Positions 46,041-56,841 of a DNA stretch of 64,000 nucleotides are shown here, piece by piece. This stretch comes from an uncultured Bacillus sp. (GTDB lineage Bacteria > Bacillota > Bacilli > Bacillales_B > DSM-18226). The stretch's first letter is position 1. Every line of letters begins with the position of its first letter. Under the pieces are notes generated by a model. It did not search any database. It worked only from the letters and a program-made list of their open reading frames with translations, and was not told the DNA's origin. Both the position numbers and the translations under genes were made by a program. Location: NCBI RefSeq assembly GCF_946478885.1, contig NZ_CAMLDX010000001.1, positions 58,150-122,149 of the forward strand, in the 5' to 3' direction.

Positions 46041-49000
46041 TCTTCCTTTCTTCCTCCTCCAATTTCACCGTTCCGTGGATGACCTGATCAAACCAATGCT
46101 TTAACTGTGGATACGATGAATACAACAAATCCTTTTCCAACTGGATTTGCAATTGCTTTTCCTGATACGAAAAGGATTCTCCCAAGTCACGCCTTGGCAC
46201 ATTCTTCTTTAATGAAATCAGTCCATTGTTTATTGTAACAAAATCAAGCTCAAAAAACACCTGTGACATGAAATCTACCGTTTCTCTTGTCCAGCCGCGA
46301 TGTCTTGCCAGATCATTTCCATATTTCCGTAAATCAAACGGATTTCTTTTTAATAAGAAGGCATAATACCATTTAAAATGCTCTCTCGTTGGCATGGTCG
46401 AGAAAAAATCACTTGTATTTTTATAAAAATGAGCATAGACCCGTGAAGTATGTTTGCCTAACAGCAGGCTGATCAATATATCCTGATTATCCGGTAAATC
46501 AAACAGGATGACATTACATAAATGAAGTTCAGCCTCTCTTGCATCATCCATGGAAGAAATCCACATCATTTCATGGTTATCTATTGTTTGTTGCAGCTTT
46601 ATCACATTTTCTTTTTGAAAAACAATCCATCTCGTCTTATCCGGAGGCAGGGTCCTTACTAGCTGATGCAGATTGCGGGATCCACGGAAATCAAATAACT
46701 GCCATTCCCTTACGGCAAGATCATGCACAAAAATTTGCGGCCTTTTTATATTATTCCACTCATTTATAGATAGTTCGCCGATAACGGATACTTTTGAAGC
46801 AGGGGAGATGTGGTCGGATAAACTGCCTAAACCGAACCCAACGCCATCCAATATGGCTCCTTCCTGTTCTAAGGTCATTTTCAAATGAGTTTTATCCGAA
46901 CCAATCTTTCGCAGATTGGAATAATCAGCTTCACGGATCACAACCTTCGGCTTCGGATTATCCATTCCATACGGAGCCAATTTGTTCATTTCCTCAATGG
47001 ACTTTAACTGGATCTCCTGAAGGCTTACTTCCGTATCGATATAAGTAACCGGGATTAGATCTTCTTCCTTCAGCTTCTCATTTGCAAGTTGATTCAGACG
47101 CAGACGCAATTTCTCTACATCATCAATGCTCATTGTCATCCCTGCTGCCATTGTGTGTCCTCCAAAATGCGGCAGGATATCACGGCAGACGGATAAATTT
47201 TCAAACAAATCAAATCCGGCAATGCTTCTGGCCGAGCCCTTTGCAAGCCCTTTTTCATAGTCATAGCTGAATACAATCGTTGGTCTGTAAAATCTTTCTA
47301 CCAGCTTTGACGCAACAATTCCGATAACTCCAGAATTCCAGCCTTCTTTTCCTACGATGAGAAATCGATTTTCCTCTATCGGATAATGTTCCTCAACCAT
47401 TTGCACAGCTTCTTCTGTTATAACGTTCACTATTTCTTTGCGTTCTTTATTTAATTGCTCTATTTCTTCCGCCATCATTTCTGCTTCAAAGGGATCTCCT
47501 GTTAACAGCAGCTGCACTGCTGGATCAGCACAATCCAGCCGACCGGCAGCATTGATACGGGGTCCAATGGCAAAACCGATTGTTTCTTCATTCATTGTTG
47601 CCTGCTCCACTCCGGCAGCTTTGAATAGAGCCTTGAGCCCGACATTCGCAGTAGTTTTCAGCTTTTCCAAGCCTTTTTGTACGATCAGGCGGTTTTCGCC
47701 CTTTAATGGTACCAGATCGGCAATTGTCCCAATAGCAGCAAATTCAAGTAAATGCTCCGGAACTCGACCAAGAAGAGCCTGGGCTAATTTAAAGGCAGTC
47801 CCAACACCAGCAAGATGATGAAAAGGGTAGGTTCCGTCCGCCAGCTTAGGATGGATGATCGCTTTTGCTGCCGGAAGCTCCGGTCCCGGTTCATGGTGGT
47901 CCGTAATAATCAAATCCATTCCCAATTCTTGTGCCAATTCTGCTTCATGAAGGGCGGAAATTCCTGTATCCACTGTAATAATTAAACGAAAGCCTGACTC
48001 ATATGCATGACGGAAGGCCCCTTCATTCGGACCGTATCCTTCGGTAAAGCGATTTGGTATATAGAACTGAACTTGTGCACCAAGCTCTTCAAGTGCCTTC
48101 ATCATAACCGTTGTACTTGTTACCCCATATAGTGATAGGTAAGCATTTGATAGGATCGCCAGCTTTTCCCCCACTTCACACCGTGCGTGAGATTTTCACC
48201 TCACACGGCGTTCCATCGAATCATTTCAAAACCTTGTTAATCTGTATCAAGTTGATTCTATTAGTCATACTTGAATCTGTGATTGGTTATGTATGTATCA
48301 GTCTTTGAAATTTCCGACTAGAGCCTATCCCTCCACCGCTTGTTATCACGGCTTCAACGGTACTATAGCTCCACTCTCACAAAAGGTAAATCAGTTTTAA
48401 TAGGTTGGCCCCTTTATATACTGAACTGCTTCAACGGTAGGTTCATACCTCCACATCCTCCGCTTTCCACGTTCCGATTCCTTTATCCGTTTCATATATC
48501 CTTAGGTTTCTCCTATAGTCCTGTATGCTTGAATTTGCCTATAACAAATTATGGATTTTCATAACTGCAGAATTTTACTCACCCACACATACGATGGCAT
48601 TGCCACCCGTTGCATTTCTACAACGTCTACGTCTAGACCTGTACATTCAGAGATTCGTCAGTGCTTGTGCAGCACATTCTAACCATAGATATTTTTTGGA
48701 CTCCCGGCATATAGGATACACCATCCACCTCTGGACAGCTTTCGTATTCACTGTGAAGGATTGAATTTTCACCTTGCAAGACTTACGGTATCTCTCTGCC
48801 GACTTCACCGAGCTTCATACTTTTCTATTTAACCTTAGAGAAAGCATGTCGGAGTATCAGAGTAGGCGTTTCAAGGCGTTACCCTATCATTCCACCTATC
48901 AAGAAATCAGTTCTCCTAGGAACTCCCTAGTGTCTAAGCTTTTCACTTAAAAACGTGTCGCACCACAATCATAGTCTCCAAAGATAAGAATCGGCTCTTT

Positions 49001-49237
49001 ATTGTCTATGGCCTTACGAATGATCTCCACTGCTCTTTCCATTCCTTGAAACAGAAACGGATCATGAAACTCTTGCTTTTCCGTAAATAAAAATGCTCTT
49101 GCCTCTTCTGGATCGCTTAATCCCCTGTTCACCAGGAGGGCAGCAACCAACGGTGTAACATGAAGCATCTCCACTAGCTGCTCTATCTGCTCCTGGTTGG
49201 TCGGACGAACCATCCAGCGTGTTTTAGATGTTAACAT
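46018..49237 (-). CDS. recJ: Single-strand exonuclease RecJ, split by a group II intron
   Basis: RecJ is a 5'-3' single-strand DNA exonuclease of the DHH family used in recombination and repair. Exon 1 is 49237-48964 (274 nt) and exon 2 is 48128-46018 (2111 nt). Joined, they give 2385 nt, one open frame of 794 residues, the usual Bacillus RecJ size. The junction rebuilds motif [19 protein letters not shown]. Exon 2 holds the rest of the DHH site ([23 protein letters not shown]) and the DHHA1 domain ([11 protein letters not shown]), plus a Bacillus C-terminal extension. Without splicing, exon 1 stops 6 codons into the intron. A GTG at 48174 inside the intron could start a product lacking motif I. 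I reject a pseudogene because both exons are intact and in phase. Confidence 0.92.
48129..48210 (-). ncRNA. Domains V and VI of the recJ group II intron
   Basis: Domain V spans 48210-48177: CGCCGTGTGAGGT, a GAAA loop, then ATCTCACGCACGGTGTG, forming a 34-nt hairpin with the expected bulge and catalytic CGC triad. Domain VI follows to 48129; an adenosine 8 nt before the 3' end (48136, in ACCTATCACTAT) is the candidate branch point. Confidence 0.88.
48129..48963 (-). mobile_element. ORF-less group II intron in recJ
   Basis: 835 nt between the two recJ exons. The 5' end GTGCGACACG fits the group II GTGYG start, and the 3' end ATCACTAT fits the terminal AY rule. A 34-nt domain V and a domain VI with a candidate branch-point A are present near the 3' end. 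No reverse-transcriptase or maturase ORF fits in this length; the short frames inside are unconserved. A possible EBS1, CACAGT at 48750-48755 (intron position 209-214), pairs with the exon end ATTGTG with one G-U pair. It looks like a bacterial class B-type intron, but the class is a judgement from the ends only. Splicing would need a maturase from elsewhere in the genome. Confidence 0.9.
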
Positions 49238-49297
49238 ACGTTCACCTCACAGCTTTTTATGATAAAATAGGCATCCGGTGCGCCGGACGAAAAAAAT

Positions 49298-49321
49298 AAA
49301 CCGCAATATTAACTGCGGTTT
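49298..49321 (-). terminator. Terminator after secDF
   Basis: AAACCGCA and TGCGGTTT form an 8-bp stem with an 8-nt loop followed by ATTTTTTT on the minus strand, just past the secDF stop and before recJ. Confidence 0.85.
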
Positions 49322-49327
49322 ATATAG

Positions 49328-51592
49328 TTACACAACAGGTTCATCCGAGTGTCTTTTCTTCTCTTTAAATGTAACAATAACGCCTTTCTTTTTCAATTCC
49401 TTCTGTTTCCATTCCACCCAAAGCGGAGTAGCGATAAAGACAGAAGAATATGTTCCGACTAATAATCCGACGGTTAAGGCAACTGTAAAGGAAAGAATCG
49501 ATTCGCTTCCGAATATCATCAGTGCAACAACCGAAAGTACTACCATTAACACGGTATTAACCGAACGTCCCAGTGTTTGACGGAGACTGACGTTTGCAAT
49601 CTCAATAATTTCCTCCTTGGTTTTAATCCTGCGCCGTTTTTGCATATTTTCCCGCATCCGGTCAAAGGTAACAATCGTATCATTAATCGCATAACCAACA
49701 ACTGTTAATAACGCGGCAATGAAATTTAAATCCACTTCCATTCTGGTCAGACTGAAGAATGGAACAATAAAGAAGGCCGCATATAGCAGAGCAATCACCG
49801 CAGAGACCGCCATTGGCAGTTCAAAGCGGAAGGATACAAATACAATCAAGCCGAGGGCTGTGATCAACAGACCAATTAAAGCATTTTTGGCAATTTCCTT
49901 TCCGACTGTTGGTGTAACACTGCTGACGTTCGGTTCTGATCCCCATTTTTCATGAAAATGTTCCTTAATTTCGGCAATTTCCGTCTTTGAAAGAACTCCT
50001 TTAAAACGAGCAACACCGATATTTCCTTTTTCCCCTGAAATCACAATATCATCTGTTTTAAGGTCGAACTTGTTTAATTCGGCAGCTACTTCCTCTTTTG
50101 TAAGGGAATTATCAGCCAGAATTTCTATCCGGGTACCGCTGGTAAAATCAATTGCCAAATTCAATTTGAAGACCCCGATAATAATAATCCCGATTACCAG
50201 TAAAGCAGCGGAAACGGCAAAGAATTTTTTCCGTGGTTTAATGAAATCAAAGCGGTCAAATTTAGTCGTCAGATCGAGTGTGTCAACATTCTCCCGAAGG
50301 TCATGAATAGCTGACTTTTTCACCCCGAACCAGCCTGGCTTTTTATTGAATAAACCACTGTTGACAAATAGTCCTAAGAGCCAACGAGATAAATAAACAT
50401 TTGTGAAGAAGCTTCCTAATGTCCCGATAATTAAACTTGTCGCAAATCCTTTGACAGAGCTTTCCCCATAAAAGAACAGCACAATAGCAGCCAGAAGCAA
50501 TGTCAGGTTTGCATCCGTAATGGTTGACAAGGAATTGTTATTTCCGGCTTTAAACGCCGACTTTATCGATTTTCCTACCCTGATTTCTTCTCTTATCCGT
50601 TCCGCGGTAATAATATTGGCATCAACCGCTGTACCGACACCGAGAATCAATGCCGCAATTCCCGGAAGGGTCAAGACAACATTCATCCAATCAAAAATGA
50701 GTACCGTTAAGAATAAATATACAGTTAATGTAATCGTGGCCACAAATCCTGGCAGACGATAGTAAAAAATCATGAAAAGGAAGACAGCCGCAATCCCAAT
50801 AATTCCGGCAAAAATCGTTTGCTGCATCGCATGCTCACCAAATTGAGCACCAACTGAAGTCGAATAGATTTCATCCAATTTTACTGGAAGAGCACCTGCA
50901 TTTAAGATACCTGCTAAATTCGAAGCTTCTTCAATGGTAAAATCCCCGACAATTGAAACGGTATCCTGATTAAAAACTTCACTGACTCGTGGAGCCGATA
51001 TGAACTTGTGATCTTTCTTCATTATTTCAGTCCGATAGGCATCCTTGCCTTCCTCATAATCAAGCCAAATAACAAGCACATTGTTTGGCGAACCCATGTT
51101 CACAATTTTCTGAGTTACATTCTTAAACTTCTCTGAACTTTTCAGCTTCAAAGAAACGCTAGGCTGTCCATTCTCATCAAAGGTTTGCTTCGCTCCACCT
51201 CCGGCCAAATCAGAGCCATCCATCATCAGGCGGTCATTTGCATCACGAAAAGTAAGATTTGCTTCTGTTGCGAGGACTTCCCGCGCCTCACTTTGATCCT
51301 TGACACCAGCAAGCTGGATGCGAATCCGGTCTTTCCCTTCTACATCAATTTTAGGCTCGCTGACACCGAGGACATTGATCCGGCGGTTCAAGGCTTCAAC
51401 GGTACTGGCCATTACTTTATCTGTCATTTTTTGACCGTCCATTGGCTCAACTTTGTAAAGCACCTCAAATCCACCCTGAAGGTCAAGACCTAATTTGATG
51501 TTGCTAAGTATGTCTTTTCCTGTTGCTCCCATGATGCCTCCCATTAGGACAACAAAGAGCACAAAGGTAATAATTCGACTTTTTTTCACCAT
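49328..51592 (-). CDS. secDF: Fused protein translocase subunit SecDF
   Basis: RND-family accessory subunit that uses the proton gradient to complete Sec-dependent export. The 754-residue protein is a natural SecD-SecF fusion with twelve membrane helices. The SecD half opens with a helix and IKLGLDLQGGFEVLYKV, has the large P1 domain, and GTAVDANIITAERI near residue 320. The SecF half starts near residue 440 (LAIDFTSGTRIEILAD) and has VGYAINDTIVTFDRMREN near 650. The ATG at 51592 follows AAGGAGGAG. Lies between comN and recJ as in B. subtilis. Confidence 0.97.
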   Translation of the reverse strand: MVKKSRIITFVLFVVLMGGIMGATGKDILSNIKLGLDLQGGFEVLYKVEPMDGQKMTDKVMASTVEALNRRINVLGVSEPKIDVEGKDRIRIQLAGVKDQSEAREVLATEANLTFRDANDRLMMDGSDLAGGGAKQTFDENGQPSVSLKLKSSEKFKNVTQKIVNMGSPNNVLVIWLDYEEGKDAYRTEIMKKDHKFISAPRVSEVFNQDTVSIVGDFTIEEASNLAGILNAGALPVKLDEIYSTSVGAQFGEHAMQQTIFAGIIGIAAVFLFMIFYYRLPGFVATITLTVYLFLTVLIFDWMNVVLTLPGIAALILGVGTAVDANIITAERIREEIRVGKSIKSAFKAGNNNSLSTITDANLTLLLAAIVLFFYGESSVKGFATSLIIGTLGSFFTNVYLSRWLLGLFVNSGLFNKKPGWFGVKKSAIHDLRENVDTLDLTTKFDRFDFIKPRKKFFAVSAALLVIGIIIIGVFKLNLAIDFTSGTRIEILADNSLTKEEVAAELNKFDLKTDDIVISGEKGNIGVARFKGVLSKTEIAEIKEHFHEKWGSEPNVSSVTPTVGKEIAKNALIGLLITALGLIVFVSFRFELPMAVSAVIALLYAAFFIVPFFSLTRMEVDLNFIAALLTVVGYAINDTIVTFDRMRENMQKRRRIKTKEEIIEIANVSLRQTLGRSVNTVLMVVLSVVALMIFGSESILSFTVALTVGLLVGTYSSVFIATPLWVEWKQKELKKKGVIVTFKEKKRHSDEPVV

Positions 51593-51737
51593 TATGTAAA
51601 GCTCCTCCTTAGAATCAAAAGCAATAGAAATAAGAACATAGTAAACTATCCCCGTCTGACTATGTTGCCAGTGTCAAATGGGTGTTATTCTTATTTTGGG
51701 AAAAATTGAAATCCCTTTCGTTAAAATCAATAGTTAC

Positions 51738-51766
51738 ATTATGAAACTTTTTCAAGTCACTGTCAA
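51738..51766 (-). promoter_or_regulatory. Candidate sigma-A promoter of secDF
   Basis: -35 TTGACA (51761-51766), 17-bp spacer, -10 CATAAT (51738-51743). The leader of about 140 nt contains an AACATAGT/ACTATGTT inverted repeat (51634-51665) near the ribosome site. Confidence 0.7.
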
Positions 51767-51792
51767 TTTGATTAACAAAATTGATTCATACA

Positions 51793-51826
51793 AAAAAGGA
51801 CAGGTACAAATTCCCCCAATCCTTTT
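51793..51826 (-). terminator. Weak terminator after comN
   Basis: AAAAGGA and TCCTTTT form a 7-bp stem around a long loop, followed by TT; 18 bp after comN. Stem strength is low. Confidence 0.4.
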
Positions 51827-51843
51827 ACAAATTTAAGAATAAA

Positions 51844-52140
51844 TTATTTTAACAGTTCCATAAGTTCTCCCTCGTCTTCCAAGGAAAAATCCGCTTCCTT
51901 CAGCGCCTTGATGGATATGTAATGCATGTATTCTCCTGCTTTCAGGGAAAGAATTTGCTGAACCATTTCATGCAATTTTAAGGGCTCGGCTACTTTGCGC
52001 CATTTTTTTCTTTTCAGATATTCCCAAATCTCACCCTCTGAAACATTATTATAGCCTAATAAACTAAATTCCTCCTGTTTACTTTTCAAAGCGGGTCTGA
52101 CCTCGTTGCGAAACCGATCATATTCATGGCTGCCTACCAT
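51844..52140 (-). CDS. comN: Post-transcriptional competence regulator ComN
   Basis: A 98-residue protein of the ComN (YrzD) family. In B. subtilis ComN controls accumulation of comE operon mRNA and localises with MinJ/DivIVA at poles and septa. The sequence MVGSHEYDRFRNEVRPALKS and the C-terminal SLEDEGELMELLK are family-like. It lies between spoVB (divergent, 99 bp) and secDF, the same order as in B. subtilis. Confidence 0.9.
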   Translation of the reverse strand: MVGSHEYDRFRNEVRPALKSKQEEFSLLGYNNVSEGEIWEYLKRKKWRKVAEPLKLHEMVQQILSLKAGEYMHYISIKALKEADFSLEDEGELMELLK

Positions 52141-52239
52141 AATAGTCGCCTCCCCGAATTCGTAGTCATGCTTTTTCCATGTACAAGCATATAGATAATT
52201 GTAAATGATATTACCTTTTTTGAGAAGGCAGGGAATGCA

Positions 52240-53802
52240 ATGTCGAAATTTTTAAAGGGAACGATTATCTTATTAGCGACAGGGCTGATTACACGCATTC
52301 TGGGATTTATTAATCGCATTGTGATTGCCCGTTTTATAGGAGAAGAAGGTGTTGGGCTATACATGATGGCCGTTCCTACCTTTATCCTGGCTATTACCAT
52401 TACTCAAATTGGTCTGCCTGTCGCCATCTCAAAAAATGTTGCCGAGGCTGAAACAGCCGGTGATACAAGCAAAATAAAAAAAATCCTCGTTGTTTCGTTA
52501 ACGACGACGCTCACCCTTTCCATTCTTTTCACTCCGATATTGTTGTTTTCGGCACCATTGCTCGCACAGACATTGTTAACCGATTCCAGAACCTTAATGC
52601 CGCTTTTGGCCATTGTTCCGGTCGTGCCAATCATAGCCGTTTCATCCGTGATAAGAGGCTACTTCCAAGGAAGGCAAAATATGAAACCCGCTGCATTATC
52701 ACAGCTTATGGAACAAATCGTTCGAATTGCTTTAATTGCCCTTTTAACAAAGATGTTCCTGCCTTATGGAATCGAATATGCAGCTGCTGGAGCGATGGCT
52801 GCTTCCGTTATCGGTGAGCTTGCAGCACTTTTTTATTTATTGACAACCTTTAAATTGAAGAAAAAATTCAAGGTCAGAAGGAAATTTTTCACTTACGTAA
52901 AATCAGGGAAAGATACATTCATGGAATTAATGAATATCGCCCTTCCGACAACAGGAAGCAGATTAATCGGCAATCTTGCCTGGTTTTTTGAACCAATTGT
53001 CGTTGCTCACAGTCTGGCATTTGCAGGTGTTGCCACTATTGATGCAACAAAGCAATATGGTGCACTCACCGGATTCGCTTTGCCTTTATTAATGCTTCCT
53101 TCTTTTGTCACTCAGTCACTGGCCACGGCTCTTGTCCCTGCCATAAGTGAGGCCCATGCCCAAAATAATCAAAAGCTGATTGAATATCGGCTGCAGCAGG
53201 CGTTACGATTATCCTTGTTGACTGGGGGCCTTGCCGTTGTCATATTGTTTGTTCTGGCAGCGCCGTTAATGCAGGTGATGTATGGAGCGGCCAGCGGAGC
53301 AGGATTTATTAAACTGATGGCTCCCTTTTTTATTTTATATTATTTTCAAGCACCGCTGCAGGCTGCACTGCAGGCACTTAATTTAGCAAAGGCAGCAATG
53401 ATCAACAGCCTGATTGGCGCGGCTGCCAAAACAGCCGTCATTTTAATGCTTGCCAGCCAGCCTGCCTTTGGTATCAATGGGGTTGCCATCGGACTTCTGG
53501 TTGGATTTATTCTCGTTACGCTGCTTCATTTTGCTACAATATTAAAAAAGATTTCTTTTACGTTTTATATGCGGAATTATGTCAAGACCTTTTTAGCTAT
53601 GGGACTTTCAGGGTGGGCAGGAGCCTGGATTTTTCAGCATCTCTGGCTACAAACAGGACTAGCAGCTAAAGTCATGCTTGTTGCTTTTGCCATTGCTGTC
53701 CTTTATTTCATCATGCTTCTGTTGTTAGGATTATTGCAGAAGGAGGATTTGAAACGTATTCCGTGGATTGGTGAGCCTTTAGCAAAACTCGCCTTCCGCT
53801 AA
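52240..53802 (+). CDS. spoVB: Stage V sporulation protein B, putative lipid II flippase family
   Basis: Polytopic membrane protein of the MOP superfamily (polysaccharide flippase branch), required for spore cortex synthesis. The 520-residue protein has about 14 membrane helices, starting SKFLKGTIILLATGLITRIL and including the conserved VIRGYFQGRQNMKPAALSQL. The ATG at 52240 has AAGGCAGGG upstream. It is divergent from comN and convergent with yrbG, as in B. subtilis. Direct substrate is inferred from the family. Confidence 0.95.
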   Translation: MSKFLKGTIILLATGLITRILGFINRIVIARFIGEEGVGLYMMAVPTFILAITITQIGLPVAISKNVAEAETAGDTSKIKKILVVSLTTTLTLSILFTPILLFSAPLLAQTLLTDSRTLMPLLAIVPVVPIIAVSSVIRGYFQGRQNMKPAALSQLMEQIVRIALIALLTKMFLPYGIEYAAAGAMAASVIGELAALFYLLTTFKLKKKFKVRRKFFTYVKSGKDTFMELMNIALPTTGSRLIGNLAWFFEPIVVAHSLAFAGVATIDATKQYGALTGFALPLLMLPSFVTQSLATALVPAISEAHAQNNQKLIEYRLQQALRLSLLTGGLAVVILFVLAAPLMQVMYGAASGAGFIKLMAPFFILYYFQAPLQAALQALNLAKAAMINSLIGAAAKTAVILMLASQPAFGINGVAIGLLVGFILVTLLHFATILKKISFTFYMRNYVKTFLAMGLSGWAGAWIFQHLWLQTGLAAKVMLVAFAIAVLYFIMLLLLGLLQKEDLKRIPWIGEPLAKLAFR

Positions 53803-53891
53803 ATATTTCATGTACTGGGAGAGCAACTGGGGAGTGCCCCGTCTGTTGTACCAGTGCGGAATAAATAAGATCTATCCTTTTTGAAGTTAAA

Positions 53892-53936
53892 GGACAGACG
53901 CCATGCCTTTGGAAAAAGCTTACTCTTCGTCTGTCC
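53892..53936. terminator. Inverted repeat between spoVB and yrbG
   Basis: GGACAGACG and CGTCTGTCC form a 9-bp stem with a 27-nt loop between the convergent genes. No strong T-run. A looser GTACTGG/CCAGTGC pair precedes it. No gene is seen in 53803-53994. Confidence 0.45.
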
Positions 53937-53994
53937 CGCCATTTGTATCGGAATTCCGTGCCCGCCGCGCCTTCAAGAAAAAAATATTCACTAC

Positions 53995-54651
53995 TTATTC
54001 TTGAAGAGTAGTATCGACATATAATTGATTATTTTGGTAACTGCAGAGGGAAATATTCCGTATATCCTTTTCTTCAAAACCTCTTTTCTTCAGCTCCTGC
54101 AACAGCCAGTCCTCCGTTTTTTTAATTGTTTGCAGGTGATCCCTTTGAATCGTTCCGTCAATAATAAGCGGTAGTGTAATTTCTCCATCCGCCTGATTGT
54201 CTTCTTTTTCGAAAACGGATAATTTACCTGACGGTTCCAAAATCGCAAACTCAACGTCCACTATGTTCCGTATGTCTTTTTCACGCAATTGCTGCAATAA
54301 ATCATCAAAATTATATCGTTGCTTACGCATCGCTTCTTCGTCAATCTTACCTTGATTAATAATAACAGTTGGCGATCCGTCGACGATTTCCCTGAATTTT
54401 TTACTTTTCAACGAAAGATGCGACATCACGATCTGAATAATCATTAATAACAAGATCGGTGCGACTGAATTTATTAAGGAAAAGTCCTTCTCATCGATGG
54501 CTATCACGGCCATCTCAGCAATCATAATATTTACGACCAAATCAAATACGCTTAATTCACCGATTTCCCTTTTCCCCATTAAACGAAAAACAAACAATAT
54601 AACGAAATATAATAACAATGTACGCAATAACATGGTCCAGACATCATTCAT
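53995..54651 (-). CDS. yrbG: DUF421 membrane protein YrbG (YetF-like)
   Basis: A 218-residue protein with three N-terminal membrane helices (residues about 8-85) and a cytosolic domain of DUF421 (SPTVIINQGKIDEEAMRKQR). YetF/DUF421 proteins are found in many sporeformers; SpoVA-associated and germination roles have been discussed for relatives, but the function of YrbG is not known. The ATG at 54651 follows GGGAAAAGGA. It is divergent from yrzE. Confidence 0.9.
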   Translation of the reverse strand: MNDVWTMLLRTLLLYFVILFVFRLMGKREIGELSVFDLVVNIMIAEMAVIAIDEKDFSLINSVAPILLLMIIQIVMSHLSLKSKKFREIVDGSPTVIINQGKIDEEAMRKQRYNFDDLLQQLREKDIRNIVDVEFAILEPSGKLSVFEKEDNQADGEITLPLIIDGTIQRDHLQTIKKTEDWLLQELKKRGFEEKDIRNISLCSYQNNQLYVDTTLQE

Positions 54652-54871
54652 ATTCCTTTTCCCCCTTTCCGATCATGCAACTATATTTTGTGCTGTAAAG
54701 GAAAAAACATGAGAAGAAAGTTTCCTGTCAATGCTGCCAGTCAAAGTGGATCCTGTAGTTTTTTGCTTCTCAAGAAAAAATACTTCTATTTACACCATTC
54801 CCTGAATAAGCATGTACAAAGCCATCAGGTTGATTGTCAGGGTAGATTTCAGCCCGTGAACGGAAGGGAGG

Positions 54872-55273
54872 ATGGACACGATAGAAGACTCTAAAAATTT
54901 AGGCAGTGCTGTGTTATTCGGTACATTAACCATCTTTATTTTAGCTCTATTAAGCAGCATTATTTTCTCTATTTTATTAAGGTTTACGTCATTGCAGGAA
55001 TCATCGATTCAATGGTTTGTGACAGCCATTTCTTTTATAGCAATATTTGCCGGAGGCTTTATTTCAGGGGGAAAGGGAAAGGAAAAAGGTTGGCTTTCCG
55101 GAGGACTGACAGGAGCTGTTTACTCCATCATTATCTTTCTGTTTCAATTCCTCGGTTTTGACAGCCTTTTTGACTTTGAACAAATCATCTATCATATTTG
55201 TTATATTTTAATTGCAATGATGGGAGGAATTCTGGGAGTGAATCTGGGAGGAAATTCGCGTTCAGCCACTTAA
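54872..55273 (+). CDS. yrzE: YrzE-like membrane protein (TIGR04086 family)
   Basis: A 133-residue protein with four hydrophobic segments (LGSAVLFGTLTIFILALLSS, FVTAISFIAIFAGGFISGG, GAVYSIIIFLFQFLGF, IICYILIAMMGGILGVNLGG-like) of the TIGR04086 family. Unknown function. The GGAAGGGAGG ribosome site abuts the ATG, unusually close. Position between yrbG and yajC matches B. subtilis yrzE. Confidence 0.85.
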   Translation: MDTIEDSKNLGSAVLFGTLTIFILALLSSIIFSILLRFTSLQESSIQWFVTAISFIAIFAGGFISGGKGKEKGWLSGGLTGAVYSIIIFLFQFLGFDSLFDFEQIIYHICYILIAMMGGILGVNLGGNSRSAT

Positions 55274-55310
55274 ATATCCCGTGTTGCTTTTCCTAAAGCA
55301 AAAACAACAA

Positions 55311-55352
55311 AAAACGGAACTGTCCCAAAGGCCATGGGACAGTCCCGTTTTT
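55311..55352. terminator. Bidirectional terminator between yrzE and yajC
   Basis: AAAACGG-ACTGTCCCA and TGGGACAGT-CCGTTTT form a long stem (one bulge) around a short loop with T-runs on both sides. Confidence 0.88.
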
Positions 55353-55363
55353 ATTTACTCATC

Positions 55364-55630
55364 TTATTGAGCAGATTCAACGACTTCGCGAACTGCATTT
55401 CGATCATATGTAAGACGGCTTCCGTCTCCACACTTAATTACAATCATACCTTCGTCAACAGCATCTACAATCCCATGAAGGCCTCCGATCGTCACGATCT
55501 TGTCACCCTTCTTTAACTCGTTTTGCATCTGTTGAACGGCCTTTTGTCTTTTTTGCTGCGGTCGAATCAATAAAAAATAAAATAGGACAAACATTAAAAT
55601 AATCGGTCCTAAAGTTGTTAGCAATTCCAT
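55364..55630 (-). CDS. yajC: Preprotein translocase subunit YajC
   Basis: An 88-residue single-span protein associated with SecDF. The N-terminal helix (LGPIILMFVLFYFLLIRPQQ) ends in the family motif RPQQKRQK; the short cytosolic domain has GDKIVTIGGLHGIVDAVDE. The ATG at 55630 follows AGGAGGGAAAAAGGA. It follows tgt in the queA-tgt-yajC order (yrbF in B. subtilis). Confidence 0.95.
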   Translation of the reverse strand: MELLTTLGPIILMFVLFYFLLIRPQQKRQKAVQQMQNELKKGDKIVTIGGLHGIVDAVDEGMIVIKCGDGSRLTYDRNAVREVVESAQ

Positions 55631-55656
55631 TCCTTTTTCCCTCCTTTCAAGCTCAA

Positions 55657-56835
<1,179 letters not shown>

Positions 56836-56841
56836 CTATTC

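Noticed and set aside
48340..48764. Plus-strand ORFs inside the recJ insertion
   Set aside because: They run opposite to the intron RNA, have no ribosome sites or motifs and are not reverse transcriptases.
46018..49237. recJ as a frameshifted or insertionally inactivated pseudogene
   Set aside because: Both parts are intact and join in phase after removal of a sequence with group II intron ends and domain V; no target duplication or transposase is present.
54688..54894. 68-codon ORF between yrbG and yrzE
   Set aside because: No ribosome site, low-complexity product, and it overlaps the yrzE start region.
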